DNA of 64,000 nucleotides from Burkholderiales bacterium (GTDB taxonomy: Bacteria; Pseudomonadota; Gammaproteobacteria; Burkholderiales; Burkholderiaceae_F). The translations under genes were made by a program, and so were the position numbers. The stretch is from contig JADJWR010000003.1 of the NCBI GenBank assembly GCA_016716275.1, positions 1,240,001 through 1,304,000 of the forward strand. Direction: 5' to 3'. Below, piece by piece: positions 16,743 through 25,665 of the stretch. Numbering within the stretch: position 1 is the stretch's first letter; every line of letters begins with the position of its first letter. The notes below the pieces were generated by a model that saw only the letters and a list, made by a program, of their open reading frames with translations, did no database searches and was not told the DNA's origin.

Positions 16743-19316
16743 CTAGCGCGGCACGGCGCTGGTGATGACGTTGCGCAGCGTCGAGTGCAGATCGAGACCC
16801 TTGAACATCTGCAGGCTGTTCACCGAGGCATTCAGCAGCGTCACGCTGCTGATGTTCTGGTTGTTGAGGGTGTTCTGGATCACCGTCCCGGCGGCCGTCT
16901 GCGCGATACCCGGCTGGACGAAGTTGCCGGTACCGTTCTGGATCAGCACCAGGCCGACGTCGGGCCTTTCGGCGGCGGCCGGTGGCACTGCATTGCCGCC
17001 CGATACCTTGCCGAGATCGGCGACGTTGAAATTGGTCGTCGTGACCAGGCTGCCGTTGATGTAGACGGCGCGCTCGATCCCGAAGGAGACCCGCAGTCCC
17101 GAGCCATCGTCGAAGCCGCCGCGGACCCCGTCGAGCGCCGCCTCGGCCACCGCGATGCTGCCTTTGGCGAACAAGCCTTCCGACGGAGCGTCGATCGGTT
17201 TCGGGCTGGCCACCGGTCCACCCGCCATCGCCTCGGCCCTGGCAACCTGGGCGACCCAATGCTCGAGGGCTGCAAGCAGGTCGACTGTCGCGCGGCCGAT
17301 GTCCGCCGCCGCATCGACCTCGACGCGCCGCGGCGAATGCCGATCGTCCGGTTGCGCCGACGGCGTCTCCGCGGCAAGCGCACCGGACATCTCCTCGGCA
17401 CTCGTCGCGATCGCGGCGTATTCGTCGGCGAGCAGGCCGTAGACCTCGACCGGTCCGGCCTCGAGGGTCGACGCGCCCTGCGGCACCTCGACGCCTTCGT
17501 CGTTGGCGGACAGCGACGGCGACCCGGCTTCCGCCAGGGCAGGACCGGACGAATCGACTGCAGCCGCGTACTCGTCGGCAAGCAAGCCGTAGACCTCGAC
17601 CGGCCCGGCGTCGAGAGACGGCGCATCCGCCGGCGGCTGCGCCGTCTCGACAATGGCCGGTGCGACGGTCGCCTCGGCCAGCACCACGGCAGGCGGGGTC
17701 TGCCGCGCAGCCGTCGGCGTGGTCCGCTCGAGGACGATGCCGAATATCTCGAGCGGGACCGTGTCGACCGGTTTCCGCTGCGCCGACCCGGGGCCGGCAC
17801 CGAACACCGGCGACCGCGGCGTCATCGTCGCCGCCACGTCGCCGGGCAGCCAGAACGGATAGGCGCCGCTCAGCGCGGGAATCGTCAGATCATCGGCTAC
17901 GGCAGCCGGCGAGGCTTCCGCCTCCTGTCGCATCGGCGCTGTTGGTCGCCGCTTCTGCTCGCTGCCGCCATCGGTGCTCGGTCGGCGACGCTCGATCGCC
18001 GGGCCTTCGGCCGAGGCTAGCCGATCCAGCCGTGGCGCGGACCCGGCACTCTGCGAATCGGCGCCCTGGTCCGCCGGCAGCGGCGGTGCAGAAGCCACGT
18101 CCGCCGCAGCGCCGGCGCCTCTCGTGTCCGTCGGCTGCGCGACGACGACCCCGACCGCGGCTTGCTGCTCGAGTACGTTCGCATCAGCGAGCAGGAACGG
18201 ATCCTCTTCATGAATGAAGCGAAGATCCGCGATCGCCTGTGTTGCGGACCGGACTGCCTCGCTCAGTGCCGCCGGCTTGTCCGGTGCTGCAGGGGCCGAC
18301 GCCCGTGCAGGCGTCTCGTCGAAAACCTCGTGCTGCGGCCGTGCCTGTTCTGACCCGCTGCCGGCAGCAGACGCTGCGGCAGGGTTCGAGGCGACCTGCG
18401 TGCGCGAGACCTTGCGCTTGCTTGCCGGCGTCTGCGCTGCGGCGGAGCGCAGTTGCGCTTTCGACGCCTTGACCTTGCCGAGTTCCGCAGCCGGCGTCGC
18501 CGCGGGCGCCTTCGCAGTCTTCGCGGGCTTCGCGGCGCGCTTGCCGGCGGGCTTTGCCGTGTCAGGTTCGGTCAGCGTTGCCGGGTCGCGCGACTGCGCC
18601 AGCGCAGCGTCATCCGGCAGCGAGAACGGGCATGCCTCGTGGAACCCGTCGAGATCGGGCCGGATCGTCGACCTGGCGAGCGCCGGTGGAGTCGCCGTCG
18701 CTTCTTCCGCCGCCGCCCCCAGACGCCTGGCCGGTCGATCCTGCGCTGCCGCTCCCTGCGCCGTCGCCCGGGCAGCGCTCAGATCATCGATCGGGTCCTG
18801 AAGCGGCGCGTCGACGGGTAGCCCGCCGGCGGCCTGCGGCGCCCCCGCAGCCGCTGATTCGCCTGCAGTTCGACGCTTATCGGGCGAGCCAAAGAAAAGC
18901 GCCGACGCTTCCGCGGCTGCCAGCGCACCGTCCGGCAGCACGGTTGGAACTCGACAACCGGAAGCGGTTCGCGCCAGCACGCCGGTCTCGACATCGAGGC
19001 AAACATAGCGCTGGCTCGCGACCGGGTAATCCTGAAACGATAGCGCAGCGGCGCCGGTCTTGAAGCGGCCCTTCGGCCGGCGTGCCGTATCCGCGGGCAC
19101 CGCGACAGTGGACTGACCATCGGCTGACCTCGTCGCTGCCGGCAGATCGAATGACCAGTTCTCCGGCCAGCCGGATGTGCCGAAGGGCGTTGCCGGTTCC
19201 GGCGGAGCGAGCGGACCCGCAACCAGCGTTTCGTTCGCCGCGCCTGCCGAAGACCACCCCAGGCTCATCAGAGAGACGAGCAGTGCGATCTTCGTGTGGA
19301 CCGGACTCATCGGCAT
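16743..19316 (-). CDS. large secreted repeat protein of the fibre operon
   Basis: 857 residues, rich in Ala, Pro, Ser and acidic residues. Signal peptide to about residue 28 (LGWSSAGA/AN). Mostly low-complexity linker with islands: short motifs CPFSLPDDAAL, DPFLLADANVL and YPFWLPGDVAA, and two near-identical copies of AGPVEVYGLLADEYAA about 50 residues apart (roughly 567 and 618) plus a weaker LEIFGIVLE near 515. The last 90 residues are ordered: LVLIQNGTGNFVQPGI, then TVIQNTLNNQNISSVTLLN and a helix ending VITSAVPR. The QN-G motif is shared with the two other substrate candidates. Start is 12 bases after the C39 stop. No known family recognised; possibly a surface-anchored or fibre-capping subunit. 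Confidence 0.7.
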   Translation of the reverse strand: MPMSPVHTKIALLVSLMSLGWSSAGAANETLVAGPLAPPEPATPFGTSGWPENWSFDLPAATRSADGQSTVAVPADTARRPKGRFKTGAAALSFQDYPVASQRYVCLDVETGVLARTASGCRVPTVLPDGALAAAEASALFFGSPDKRRTAGESAAAGAPQAAGGLPVDAPLQDPIDDLSAARATAQGAAAQDRPARRLGAAAEEATATPPALARSTIRPDLDGFHEACPFSLPDDAALAQSRDPATLTEPDTAKPAGKRAAKPAKTAKAPAATPAAELGKVKASKAQLRSAAAQTPASKRKVSRTQVASNPAAASAAGSGSEQARPQHEVFDETPARASAPAAPDKPAALSEAVRSATQAIADLRFIHEEDPFLLADANVLEQQAAVGVVVAQPTDTRGAGAAADVASAPPLPADQGADSQSAGSAPRLDRLASAEGPAIERRRPSTDGGSEQKRRPTAPMRQEAEASPAAVADDLTIPALSGAYPFWLPGDVAATMTPRSPVFGAGPGSAQRKPVDTVPLEIFGIVLERTTPTAARQTPPAVVLAEATVAPAIVETAQPPADAPSLDAGPVEVYGLLADEYAAAVDSSGPALAEAGSPSLSANDEGVEVPQGASTLEAGPVEVYGLLADEYAAIATSAEEMSGALAAETPSAQPDDRHSPRRVEVDAAADIGRATVDLLAALEHWVAQVARAEAMAGGPVASPKPIDAPSEGLFAKGSIAVAEAALDGVRGGFDDGSGLRVSFGIERAVYINGSLVTTTNFNVADLGKVSGGNAVPPAAAERPDVGLVLIQNGTGNFVQPGIAQTAAGTVIQNTLNNQNISSVTLLNASVNSLQMFKGLDLHSTLRNVITSAVPR

Positions 19317-19328
19317 CGTCGGCGGCGC

Positions 19329-20015
19329 TCAGAAATCCGATGGCCCGTACTTCGGCAACGCGGTGCCCGTCAGTTCCTTGAGGTTCACCGAGCCGTTGAT
19401 CGGCGAACTCGGCGACGCCCGCCAGTCGGCGGCCAGGTTGAACCCGGCCACGTCCTGCCGGTTGGTAACGACGAACAGGATCCGCCCGACCCACATCGCC
19501 TCGAAATCGGCGCGCGGCATTGCCCGCGTCCCGCCTGCCGGGTCGCCGAACAGCACGCGGCCCTTGCGCATGCCCTTGACCACGACGAAGTGGTTGTAGC
19601 CGCGCTCGTTGATCAGGACGATTCCCGGAATACCTGCCTCGGCCAGGCTGTCGAGCGGCAGTTCGAAGCCGTTGGCGTCGAATCCGTGCGCCTGCAGGAA
19701 CCGCTTCATGTCGAGCAGGGAGAATCCTTCCTGCCGGATCTTCTGCTGGTCTCCGTGCGCAAACATCTGCTCGAAGACCGCCTGCTCGGTGACCGGGTAA
19801 CGGTAGTGATGGGTGAGCAGCGTCGATAACGCGGCCGATCCGCAGCTGAAGTCGAACTGCTGGCGGATCGTGCTGCGCGAGCGTTCCTCCTTCAGGCTGG
19901 TGACCGGCACCGACAATGCACCGCCGATCTGAAAAGGCGGAATGACCGAACCGGCTTGCGCCGGTCCGGCCCACAGTAGAAGCAGCGACAGCGATGCCGC
20001 GGCAGCCTTCAGCAT
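19329..20015 (-). CDS. C39 peptidase-like protein (FapD-like)
   Basis: 228 residues. Signal peptide to about residue 21 (GPAQA/GS), then a papain-like C39 domain with the full triad: Cys58 in QFDFSCGSAAL, His142 in YNHFVVVKG and Asp158 in FGDPAGG. C39 domains in ABC exporters cut double-glycine leaders in the cytoplasm; a free, exported one next to a barrel and fibre genes is the FapD arrangement, where it supports amyloid export. Third gene of the minus-strand operon, 10 bases after the small fibre candidate. The triad suggests an active protease, perhaps trimming the fibre proteins. Confidence 0.82.
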   Translation of the reverse strand: MLKAAAASLSLLLLWAGPAQAGSVIPPFQIGGALSVPVTSLKEERSRSTIRQQFDFSCGSAALSTLLTHHYRYPVTEQAVFEQMFAHGDQQKIRQEGFSLLDMKRFLQAHGFDANGFELPLDSLAEAGIPGIVLINERGYNHFVVVKGMRKGRVLFGDPAGGTRAMPRADFEAMWVGRILFVVTNRQDVAGFNLAADWRASPSSPINGSVNLKELTGTALPKYGPSDF

Positions 20016-20025
20016 GGCGGGCTGC

Positions 20026-20433
20026 TCACCTGACTTCGACGTTGACGATAGTCGCGTTCTGGATCAGCACGTTGTTGCCACTGTTCTGAACCACCATCGG
20101 CACGCCAGCGGCGTTGGTGAACGCACCCTGGTTGATGACGTTGGTTCCGGTGGCACCGATGTTCACCGCCTGGTTCTCGGCGACCACGCCGTCGAGCTTC
20201 ATGTCGCTGACCTGTGCGCCGCCCCGGTTCGCCGCAAGGGACGCTTCGTCGATCGGCTTGGCGCGAAACAGGCCGGGTGTGGCTGCGGAACTCGGCAATG
20301 GCCCGCCTGCCTCGGCAGCCTGTTGCTGTGCCCGTGCGGCCTGCGGCATCTCCTGCGCACAAACAATCGAACCCGACGCCAGAATCGCAAGTGCGGCAAG
20401 GCCGCCAGAAATTGCGGTCGCGCGCTTTTGCAT
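20026..20433 (-). CDS. small secreted fibre-operon protein
   Basis: 135 residues with an AAGGAG ribosome site. Signal peptide to about residue 26 (GSIVCA/QE), a Gln/Ala-rich spacer, then a C-terminal region of short beta-like segments rich in Asn and Gly (AVNIGATGTNVINQGAF, VVQNSGNNVLIQNATIVNV). The regular Asn/Gly spacing recalls amyloid or beta-solenoid subunits, and VVQNSGNN matches the C-terminal motif of the two larger proteins in the operon. It could be a minor subunit or nucleator, comparable in position to FapA/FapB, but no homology to them is visible. Confidence 0.65.
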   Translation of the reverse strand: MQKRATAISGGLAALAILASGSIVCAQEMPQAARAQQQAAEAGGPLPSSAATPGLFRAKPIDEASLAANRGGAQVSDMKLDGVVAENQAVNIGATGTNVINQGAFTNAAGVPMVVQNSGNNVLIQNATIVNVEVR

Positions 20434-20502
20434 GACAACTCCTTGGTGAGGATGTGCGGCACGCCGCCGAAGTCGATTCGACGGCGTGCCACTTCTCCGC
20501 GC

Positions 20503-22608
20503 TTACCTGCCGACGTTCAGGTTGGCCTGGACGTTGACGCTCTGCTGCGTCAGGGCAGCGATGCCGGTGTTCTGGCTGATCACCAGGATGCCGGCGGCGC
20601 TCTGCGCCGTACCGGACATGGTGTTGGACATGTTGAAGGTGCCAGCGTCGACGACCACCGAGCCGCCGTTGCCGCCGTTGCCACCGACTGCGCCGTTGCC
20701 GACGCCGCCGGTCGCCGTGCCACCTTCGCCGACGCCACCCGCGCCACCGGCCGCGCCCGCGCCACCCTGGCCACCCGCGCCGCCCTGGCCGCTCGTGGCA
20801 CCGGCGCCGCCGCCAGCCGCTGCGTGATTCTGCGCGCCGCCTGCCGCACCAGCACCGCCGCTGCCGCCGTTGCCGCCGGTAGCGCTGCCGTTGGAGGCCG
20901 ACGAGGTCGCGCCGCCGTTGGTCGCGCTGCCGTTGCTGGCCGAACTGGTGGCGCTGCCACCCGCTCCGCCGGCACCGCCTGCGCTGGTCGCCGTGCCACC
21001 GGCGCCGCCGGTCGACGTGGCCGCACCACCGGTGCTGGTCGACTGTCCGCCGGTCGACGTGGACGTCCCGGTGTTGTTGCCCGACGTGCCAGTGACCGAC
21101 CCACCGGTGGCCGCGCCGCTGGACGCAGTCATCGTGTTGGTGCCAGAGCCAGCACCGCCCGTGCCGCTGCCGGCGCCGCCGGTCGATGTGCCGGTAGCCG
21201 ACCCGGACGTCGAACTCGCCGAACCCGTCGCCGCACCTCCGGTCGCCGTTTCCGAACTCGTGCCGGCGCCACCGGTGTTGGTCGAGGTTCCGGTCGCCGT
21301 GCCTCCGGTCGACGTTGGCGTGTTGTTCGCCGCACCCCCAGCGCCACCAGCCGACGAACCGGTTGTCGCATTGGCATTGGCATCGCCGCTGGTGTTGTCG
21401 TCGGATCTCCTGTTGGTCGTGCTAGTGCTGGCGCCACCGGTGCCGGCGAGGCTGATATCCGTGCCGCCCGAGCCACCGTCCGCCTTGCCTCCGGCGCTCG
21501 TATCGGTCGTCGTCTTCTGCGCGCCAAGCGCGCTGCCGCCGAGATTGATGGCCTTGGCCGAGGCGTCACCGCCGATGGTCTTGTCGGAGGCCTTCGCTTC
21601 GCTTTCGGTATTGCTATAGGCCTTGCCGCCATCGCCGTAACCCTTGCCGCCGTAGCCGGATGCCTTGCCGAACGACGCCACGTCGCCGCTGGAACCCTTG
21701 CTGTAGCCGTCGGCGCTGCCGGTGTGCTGGTAGTTCTTGGCCGAGGCGTCGCCACCGTAAGACTTGGTGTCGCCGCTGAAGGCCTTGCCGTCGCCGCCGT
21801 TGGCCTGGGTGAAGCCGGCGTGGCCACCGTCGCCGCCCGAGCCGGCCTTCGCCCGGTCACTTGTGGCGCTGCCGTTGGTCACATCACCGGTCTTGGCCTT
21901 CTCGGCGGTCGCGCTGCCGTTGGTGTTGTAGCCCTCGCCACCGCTGCCGCCGTTGCCGCCGTTGCCGGCATTGCCGTGCGAAGCGGCCGCATCGCCGCCG
22001 CTGCCGCCGTCGCCACTGTTGCCGCCGTCACCGGCATAGCCGCCGCTGCCACCGCTGCCGCCGCTGCCTCCCGAGCCGCCCTTGCCCATGGCGGCGCCGC
22101 CGATGCCCCAGCCGCCCTTGCCGCCTTCGCCGCCGTTGGCACTGCCGCCGTTGTTGGTGGCGTAGTTGCCGATGTTCGACACGAAGACGCCGCTGACATG
22201 GCCAGATAGCTTGCTCAGCGCAATCGCCTTGCTGGTATTGAAGGCGTTGCTGAAGTTCGACGTGGCGGTCGCGCCGTTGTTGGCGGCGGCGTTGCCGTAG
22301 TCCTTGGCCTTCGCCCAGCCGTCGTTGTCGCGGTTATCGCCGCCGCTGCTGTCGTTGTTCTGGTTGGAGTTATTGGTGTTGTCGGTGTTCGCGTTGGTGT
22401 GATTGAACGAGCCCTGGGCCGCATTCGAGTACTCGTTGGCGGCCGGGCCGCTGTTCGAGTCCTGCGCCGACGTCGCGGTGGCGGTCTGGGTAACCGCGCC
22501 TTCGTCCTTCGCCTTGATGAACGCTCCTTCGTTGACTGGGTTAGCCAGAGCCACGGACGTGACGCCAAAGGCCAGGGCAATGCCCAATGCGATTGGGGTG
22601 TGCTTCAT
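20503..22608 (-). CDS. glycine/serine/threonine-rich secreted protein, likely fibre subunit
   Basis: 701 residues, ATG after GGAGGA. Clean signal peptide (GVTSVALA/NP near residue 22). Ordered N-terminal 170 residues rich in Asn, Ala and Thr (NEGAFIKAKDEGAVTQ), then about 480 residues of low complexity: GGSGG runs, GGDASAKN-type units, then TSTGGA/ATGGA repeats. The end is ordered again: AGTFNMSNTMSGTAQ, ILVISQNTGIAALTQ and SVNVQANLNVGR. No Cys at all, so not the FapC CXXC type. Size, composition and first place in the operon behind a sigma-54 promoter suggest the major secreted subunit of a fibre or matrix. The Thr/Ser-rich part could be glycosylated. Confidence 0.75.
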   Translation of the reverse strand: MKHTPIALGIALAFGVTSVALANPVNEGAFIKAKDEGAVTQTATATSAQDSNSGPAANEYSNAAQGSFNHTNANTDNTNNSNQNNDSSGGDNRDNDGWAKAKDYGNAAANNGATATSNFSNAFNTSKAIALSKLSGHVSGVFVSNIGNYATNNGGSANGGEGGKGGWGIGGAAMGKGGSGGSGGSGGSGGYAGDGGNSGDGGSGGDAAASHGNAGNGGNGGSGGEGYNTNGSATAEKAKTGDVTNGSATSDRAKAGSGGDGGHAGFTQANGGDGKAFSGDTKSYGGDASAKNYQHTGSADGYSKGSSGDVASFGKASGYGGKGYGDGGKAYSNTESEAKASDKTIGGDASAKAINLGGSALGAQKTTTDTSAGGKADGGSGGTDISLAGTGGASTSTTNRRSDDNTSGDANANATTGSSAGGAGGAANNTPTSTGGTATGTSTNTGGAGTSSETATGGAATGSASSTSGSATGTSTGGAGSGTGGAGSGTNTMTASSGAATGGSVTGTSGNNTGTSTSTGGQSTSTGGAATSTGGAGGTATSAGGAGGAGGSATSSASNGSATNGGATSSASNGSATGGNGGSGGAGAAGGAQNHAAAGGGAGATSGQGGAGGQGGAGAAGGAGGVGEGGTATGGVGNGAVGGNGGNGGSVVVDAGTFNMSNTMSGTAQSAAGILVISQNTGIAALTQQSVNVQANLNVGR

Positions 22609-22671
22609 ACGGATCCTCCGAAAGGTTAAGACGTGGATCGGCGCACGGACGGCCCATCCAACTGGTGAAAA

Positions 22672-22688
22672 AAGCAAGAGCCGGGCCA
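22672..22688 (-). promoter_or_regulatory. sigma-54 promoter of the fibre operon
   Basis: On the minus strand TGGCCCG-gctc-TTGCTT. GG (22686-22687) and GC (22674-22675) are ten bases apart, and only one base differs from consensus TGGCACG-N4-TTGC. The start of transcription would be near 22662, about 54 bases before the ATG of the glycine-rich protein. Together with the nearby activator gene this is the best-supported promoter in the window. Confidence 0.68.
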
Positions 22689-22776
22689 GCTCTCGTCGCA
22701 GTCGCGCAAGCCATTGAGCCGATTGCAGCTTTTGCGGTGCAGCTGCAAGGGATCGCAAAGCGCCGCCGTCCGCCAA

Positions 22777-22794
22777 TGTCACGCGGCTGAGACA
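22777..22794. promoter_or_regulatory. candidate activator site TGTC-N10-GACA (fibre operon)
   Basis: TGTCAC at 22777-22782 and GACA at 22791-22794, about 90-105 bases before the -24 element, the usual distance for a sigma-54 enhancer site. Same half-sites and spacing as the site before the activator gene. Two extra TGTCAC half-sites follow at 22899 and 22912. Confidence 0.42.
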
Positions 22795-23002
22795 GCGGAT
22801 GACAGCGCCGCGGCCTTGCCCGCCGCATCGGTCGAGCGCAATCAGCGGGGATCAGAGTCGAGGCGCGTTCGCGGGACGCGTCGATCGCGCCGGCAACTTG
22901 TCACGGTCGACTGTCACATCCTTGATGCAGCACTCACCGCTCGTCGAATCGACGATCGATTTCGGGCACACTAACGTGACGTTCGGCGAGGAGGGAAAGA
23001 AC

Positions 23003-23518
23003 ATGAACGCAGCGCGGTCCGGCAACATTTCGGTAACGACCAGGCTCAGACTGCTGCTCGCCGGCATGCTGGCATCGGCGCTGTTCGGCTGCGCCGGTCC
23101 ACAGGCGCCCGCCCAGTCGGAAGCCACCGCTGTCGAGCGCGCCTTCGCGCGCTTCCAGGCATACCTCGACGATTGTTCGAGGTCGGTGGGGGTCGATCCG
23201 CGGACTGCCAAGGCAGTCGGCGAGCGCGAGCTGCTGCCCCGCGAGCGCGAGTGGCGATCGTGCGCCTATGAAGGCATCCGCTCCCAGCTCGTGCCGGCGA
23301 CGCGGCATCCCGAGCTCTACGGTCAGCTGATCGCCGAAGACCAGAGCATGACCGACCGTATCGCCAAGGGCACGATGACACGCTCCGAGCGCCGGGCACG
23401 GATCGAGCAGTTGCATGAAATGATCGCCCGCAAGGAAGGGCAGACCAGCGCCGAAATCTCGCAGGAGCAGGCGCAGCGAAACGCGCAGCTCGTTCGGCAG
23501 GTGCGCGGCCTGCCTTAG
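23003..23518 (+). CDS. small lipoprotein of unknown function
   Basis: 171 residues, strong GGAGGGAAAG site. Lipoprotein signal with LFGC near residue 30, then an all-helical, charged domain (VERAFARFQAYLDDC; RIEQLHEMIARKEGQ) with two further Cys that could form a disulfide. Divergent from the fibre operon and sharing its control region, including TGTCAC half-sites, so it may be an accessory of the fibre system. No family recognised. Confidence 0.65.
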   Translation: MNAARSGNISVTTRLRLLLAGMLASALFGCAGPQAPAQSEATAVERAFARFQAYLDDCSRSVGVDPRTAKAVGERELLPREREWRSCAYEGIRSQLVPATRHPELYGQLIAEDQSMTDRIAKGTMTRSERRARIEQLHEMIARKEGQTSAEISQEQAQRNAQLVRQVRGLP

Positions 23519-23558
23519 CGGTCTGCCCTGGCGATCGGCGGCGCGACCGGTTCCCGGC

Positions 23559-24434
23559 TCAGCGGAACACGACGGTCTTCACTCCGTTGAGCAGGATCCG
23601 GTGCTCGCAGTGCCAGCGGACGGCGCGAGCCAGCGTCACGCATTCGACGTCGCGGCCGACCGCGGCCAGTTGGTCCGGGTCGAGCGTGTGATCGACCCGC
23701 TCGACCTCCTGCTCGATGATCGGACCATCGTCCAGGTGCTCGCTGACATAGTGGGCGGTGGCGCCGATGAGCTTCACGCCGCGCTCGAACGCCTGACGAT
23801 ACGGCTGCGAGCCCTTGAAGCTCGGCAGGAAGCTGTGGTGGATGTTGATCGCCCGGCCGCGCAGTTGCTCGCATAGGGTGGGCGAAAGAATCTGCATGTA
23901 GCGCGCCAGCACCACCAGGTCGACGCGCTCGCGCGACACGATGTCGTGGATGCACTGCTCCTGCGCATGCCGCTCAGGCGCCGATGCCCCCGCGCCGATC
24001 GGCAGGTGATGGAAGGCCACGCCGTAGTTCTGCGCGAGATCGCGTAGCACGTCGTGGTTCGAGGCAACCCCCACCATATCCACCGGCAGCTGGCCGCTCT
24101 TCCAGCGGAACAGCAGGTCGTTCAGGCAGTGGCCGTGCCGGGACACCAGCAGCAGGAGTCGCGGTCGACCGGACAGGTCGTAGAAGCGCGCTGTCATGTC
24201 GAACTTGGCGCGGGTGCTTTCGAACAGCATCTGCAGCCGGTCGACCGCCGCCAGGTGCTCGGGCGCATCGAAATGCACGCGCAGGAAGAACAGCCCCGAG
24301 GCCGGATCGCCAAACTGCTGCGAGTCGATGATGTTGCACCCGCCCTGGAACAGCACGCCCGAGACGGCGTAGACGATGCCCTTGGCGTCCGGGCACGAGA
24401 CCGTCAGGACAAACTCGCGCGCCGCTTGCGTCAT
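23559..24434 (-). CDS. purU: formyltetrahydrofolate deformylase
   Basis: 291 residues from the ATG with GGGAGG upstream; a TTG three codons earlier is also possible. Hydrolyses 10-formyl-THF to formate and THF, balancing one-carbon units and feeding PurT. N-terminal ACT domain (VSCPDAKGIVYAVSGVL), then the formyltransferase domain with the catalytic triad Asn/His in NIHHSFLPSFKGS and Asp in HLDDGPIIEQ. Typical length. Converges on the lipoprotein gene with a 40-base gap. Confidence 0.95.
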   Translation of the reverse strand: MTQAAREFVLTVSCPDAKGIVYAVSGVLFQGGCNIIDSQQFGDPASGLFFLRVHFDAPEHLAAVDRLQMLFESTRAKFDMTARFYDLSGRPRLLLLVSRHGHCLNDLLFRWKSGQLPVDMVGVASNHDVLRDLAQNYGVAFHHLPIGAGASAPERHAQEQCIHDIVSRERVDLVVLARYMQILSPTLCEQLRGRAINIHHSFLPSFKGSQPYRQAFERGVKLIGATAHYVSEHLDDGPIIEQEVERVDHTLDPDQLAAVGRDVECVTLARAVRWHCEHRILLNGVKTVVFR

Positions 24435-24622
24435 CGGACTCAATCCTCCCGGGTGCTGCCTGTTCTCGAGTTCGACGCGGACACAGCGCGCCGTCGTCCG
24501 TCCCGCTTTCCTGAATGCTAGCCGACGGCGAAGTCGTCGCCCGCCGCCGGCTCATGAAAAGCGACGATGCGCCGCCGGCGAGCCGACGGCTAGACTGGCC
24601 GCGCCTTCCTGCGGTGGTGACG

Positions 24623-25645
24623 ATGCATCGACTTTTTTCCGTGCTGGTCCTGGCTGGCTTGCTGGCCGGTTGTGGCGGTTCCGACAGCGTGTCGGCGCCT
24701 GCCTCGCCGGTTACTCCGGCCTCTCCTCCACCAGCGCCCCCGCCATCGCCGCCCCCGGGCCCGACAGGCACCGTCGTCGCGCCGATCGATGCAGCCAACC
24801 GCGCCGAGGTGGTGGCCCGCTGGAACGACACCTACTTCGACAACACGCCGTTCGCGTGGTCAGGTTCGGTCGCCGGCTGCGCTGCCGGCGACACCACCGA
24901 CGCGTTCAAGAGCGCAGTGCTGAGGCGGCTGAACTACTTCCGTGCCATGGCCGGCCTGCCTGGCGACCTGGCGCTCGATCCGACGCTGTCGGCCAAGGCG
25001 CAGCAGGCGGCGCTGATGATGGACGCCAGCGACAGCCTCAGCCACACGCCGCCGGCGAGCTGGCCGTGCTACAGCGCCGTCGGAGCCGAGGCGGCAGGAA
25101 GCTCGCTGCTCGCCTACTCGAACGCGCCGACGCGCAGCGTCGGCTTGCTCGACGGCTACATGCGCGACCGCGGTGCCAACAACGCTGCCGTCGGCCACCG
25201 TCGCTGGATCCTCTACCCACAGCTGAAGAGGCTCGGTACCGGCGACGCGCCGCAGGCCAACGCGCTTTGGGTGATCGGAGCCGGAACGACCGGACCGGCC
25301 GCCTCGGACTCGGCGATCGCCTGGCCACGGCGCGGCTTCATCCCGCGCCCACTGGCGGATCCAACCGACCGCTATTCCCTGTCCTGCGCCGGCGCGGATT
25401 TCTCGACGGCATCGGTGACGATGCGCAGCGACACCGGTCAGCCGGTGGACGTGCGCGTCGAAAGCCGCGTCGACAATGGCTACGGCGACAACACGATCGT
25501 CTGGTCGATCGACATCACGCGCTCGCCGGCCAGCGGCTGGGACCGCGGGACGGCAGACACGCGACTCGACATCGAGCTCAGCGGCGTGAGCAACTGCAGC
25601 GCCGGCAGCAGTTTCGGCTACTCGGTGACCTTCATCACGCCGTAG
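24623..25645 (+). CDS. CAP (SCP/PR1)-domain lipoprotein
   Basis: 340 residues from the ATG that opens a lipoprotein signal, lipobox LAGC. A Pro-rich linker (PPPAPPPSPPPGP) leads to a CAP-type domain: LRRLNYFRAMAGLPG, LDPTLSAKAQQAAL, SLSHTPP and AVGHRRWILYP, where the His residues form the usual shallow site. The last 100 residues are a beta domain of unknown kind. Bacterial CAP lipoproteins are envelope proteins of uncertain activity. Its stop is followed within 20 bases by the G-run scar, so the extent of its downstream context is unreliable. Confidence 0.75.
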   Translation: MHRLFSVLVLAGLLAGCGGSDSVSAPASPVTPASPPPAPPPSPPPGPTGTVVAPIDAANRAEVVARWNDTYFDNTPFAWSGSVAGCAAGDTTDAFKSAVLRRLNYFRAMAGLPGDLALDPTLSAKAQQAALMMDASDSLSHTPPASWPCYSAVGAEAAGSSLLAYSNAPTRSVGLLDGYMRDRGANNAAVGHRRWILYPQLKRLGTGDAPQANALWVIGAGTTGPAASDSAIAWPRRGFIPRPLADPTDRYSLSCAGADFSTASVTMRSDTGQPVDVRVESRVDNGYGDNTIVWSIDITRSPASGWDRGTADTRLDIELSGVSNCSAGSSFGYSVTFITP

Positions 25646-25665
25646 TGCCGCAACGTCCGCGTGGC

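Larger units (their letters stand above)
22609..23002. other. 394-base divergent control region
   Basis: Lies between the fibre operon (minus) and a lipoprotein gene (plus). No gene seen. It contains the sigma-54 promoter at 22672-22688, the TGTC-N10-GACA site at 22777-22794, and two direct TGTCAC copies at 22899-22904 and 22912-22917. Ribosome sites for both flanking genes are at its ends. Confidence 0.6.

Noticed and set aside
20640..22100. CRISPR-like or tandem-repeat DNA array
   Set aside because: The repeats keep codon phase within one open frame with a signal peptide; they are protein repeats.
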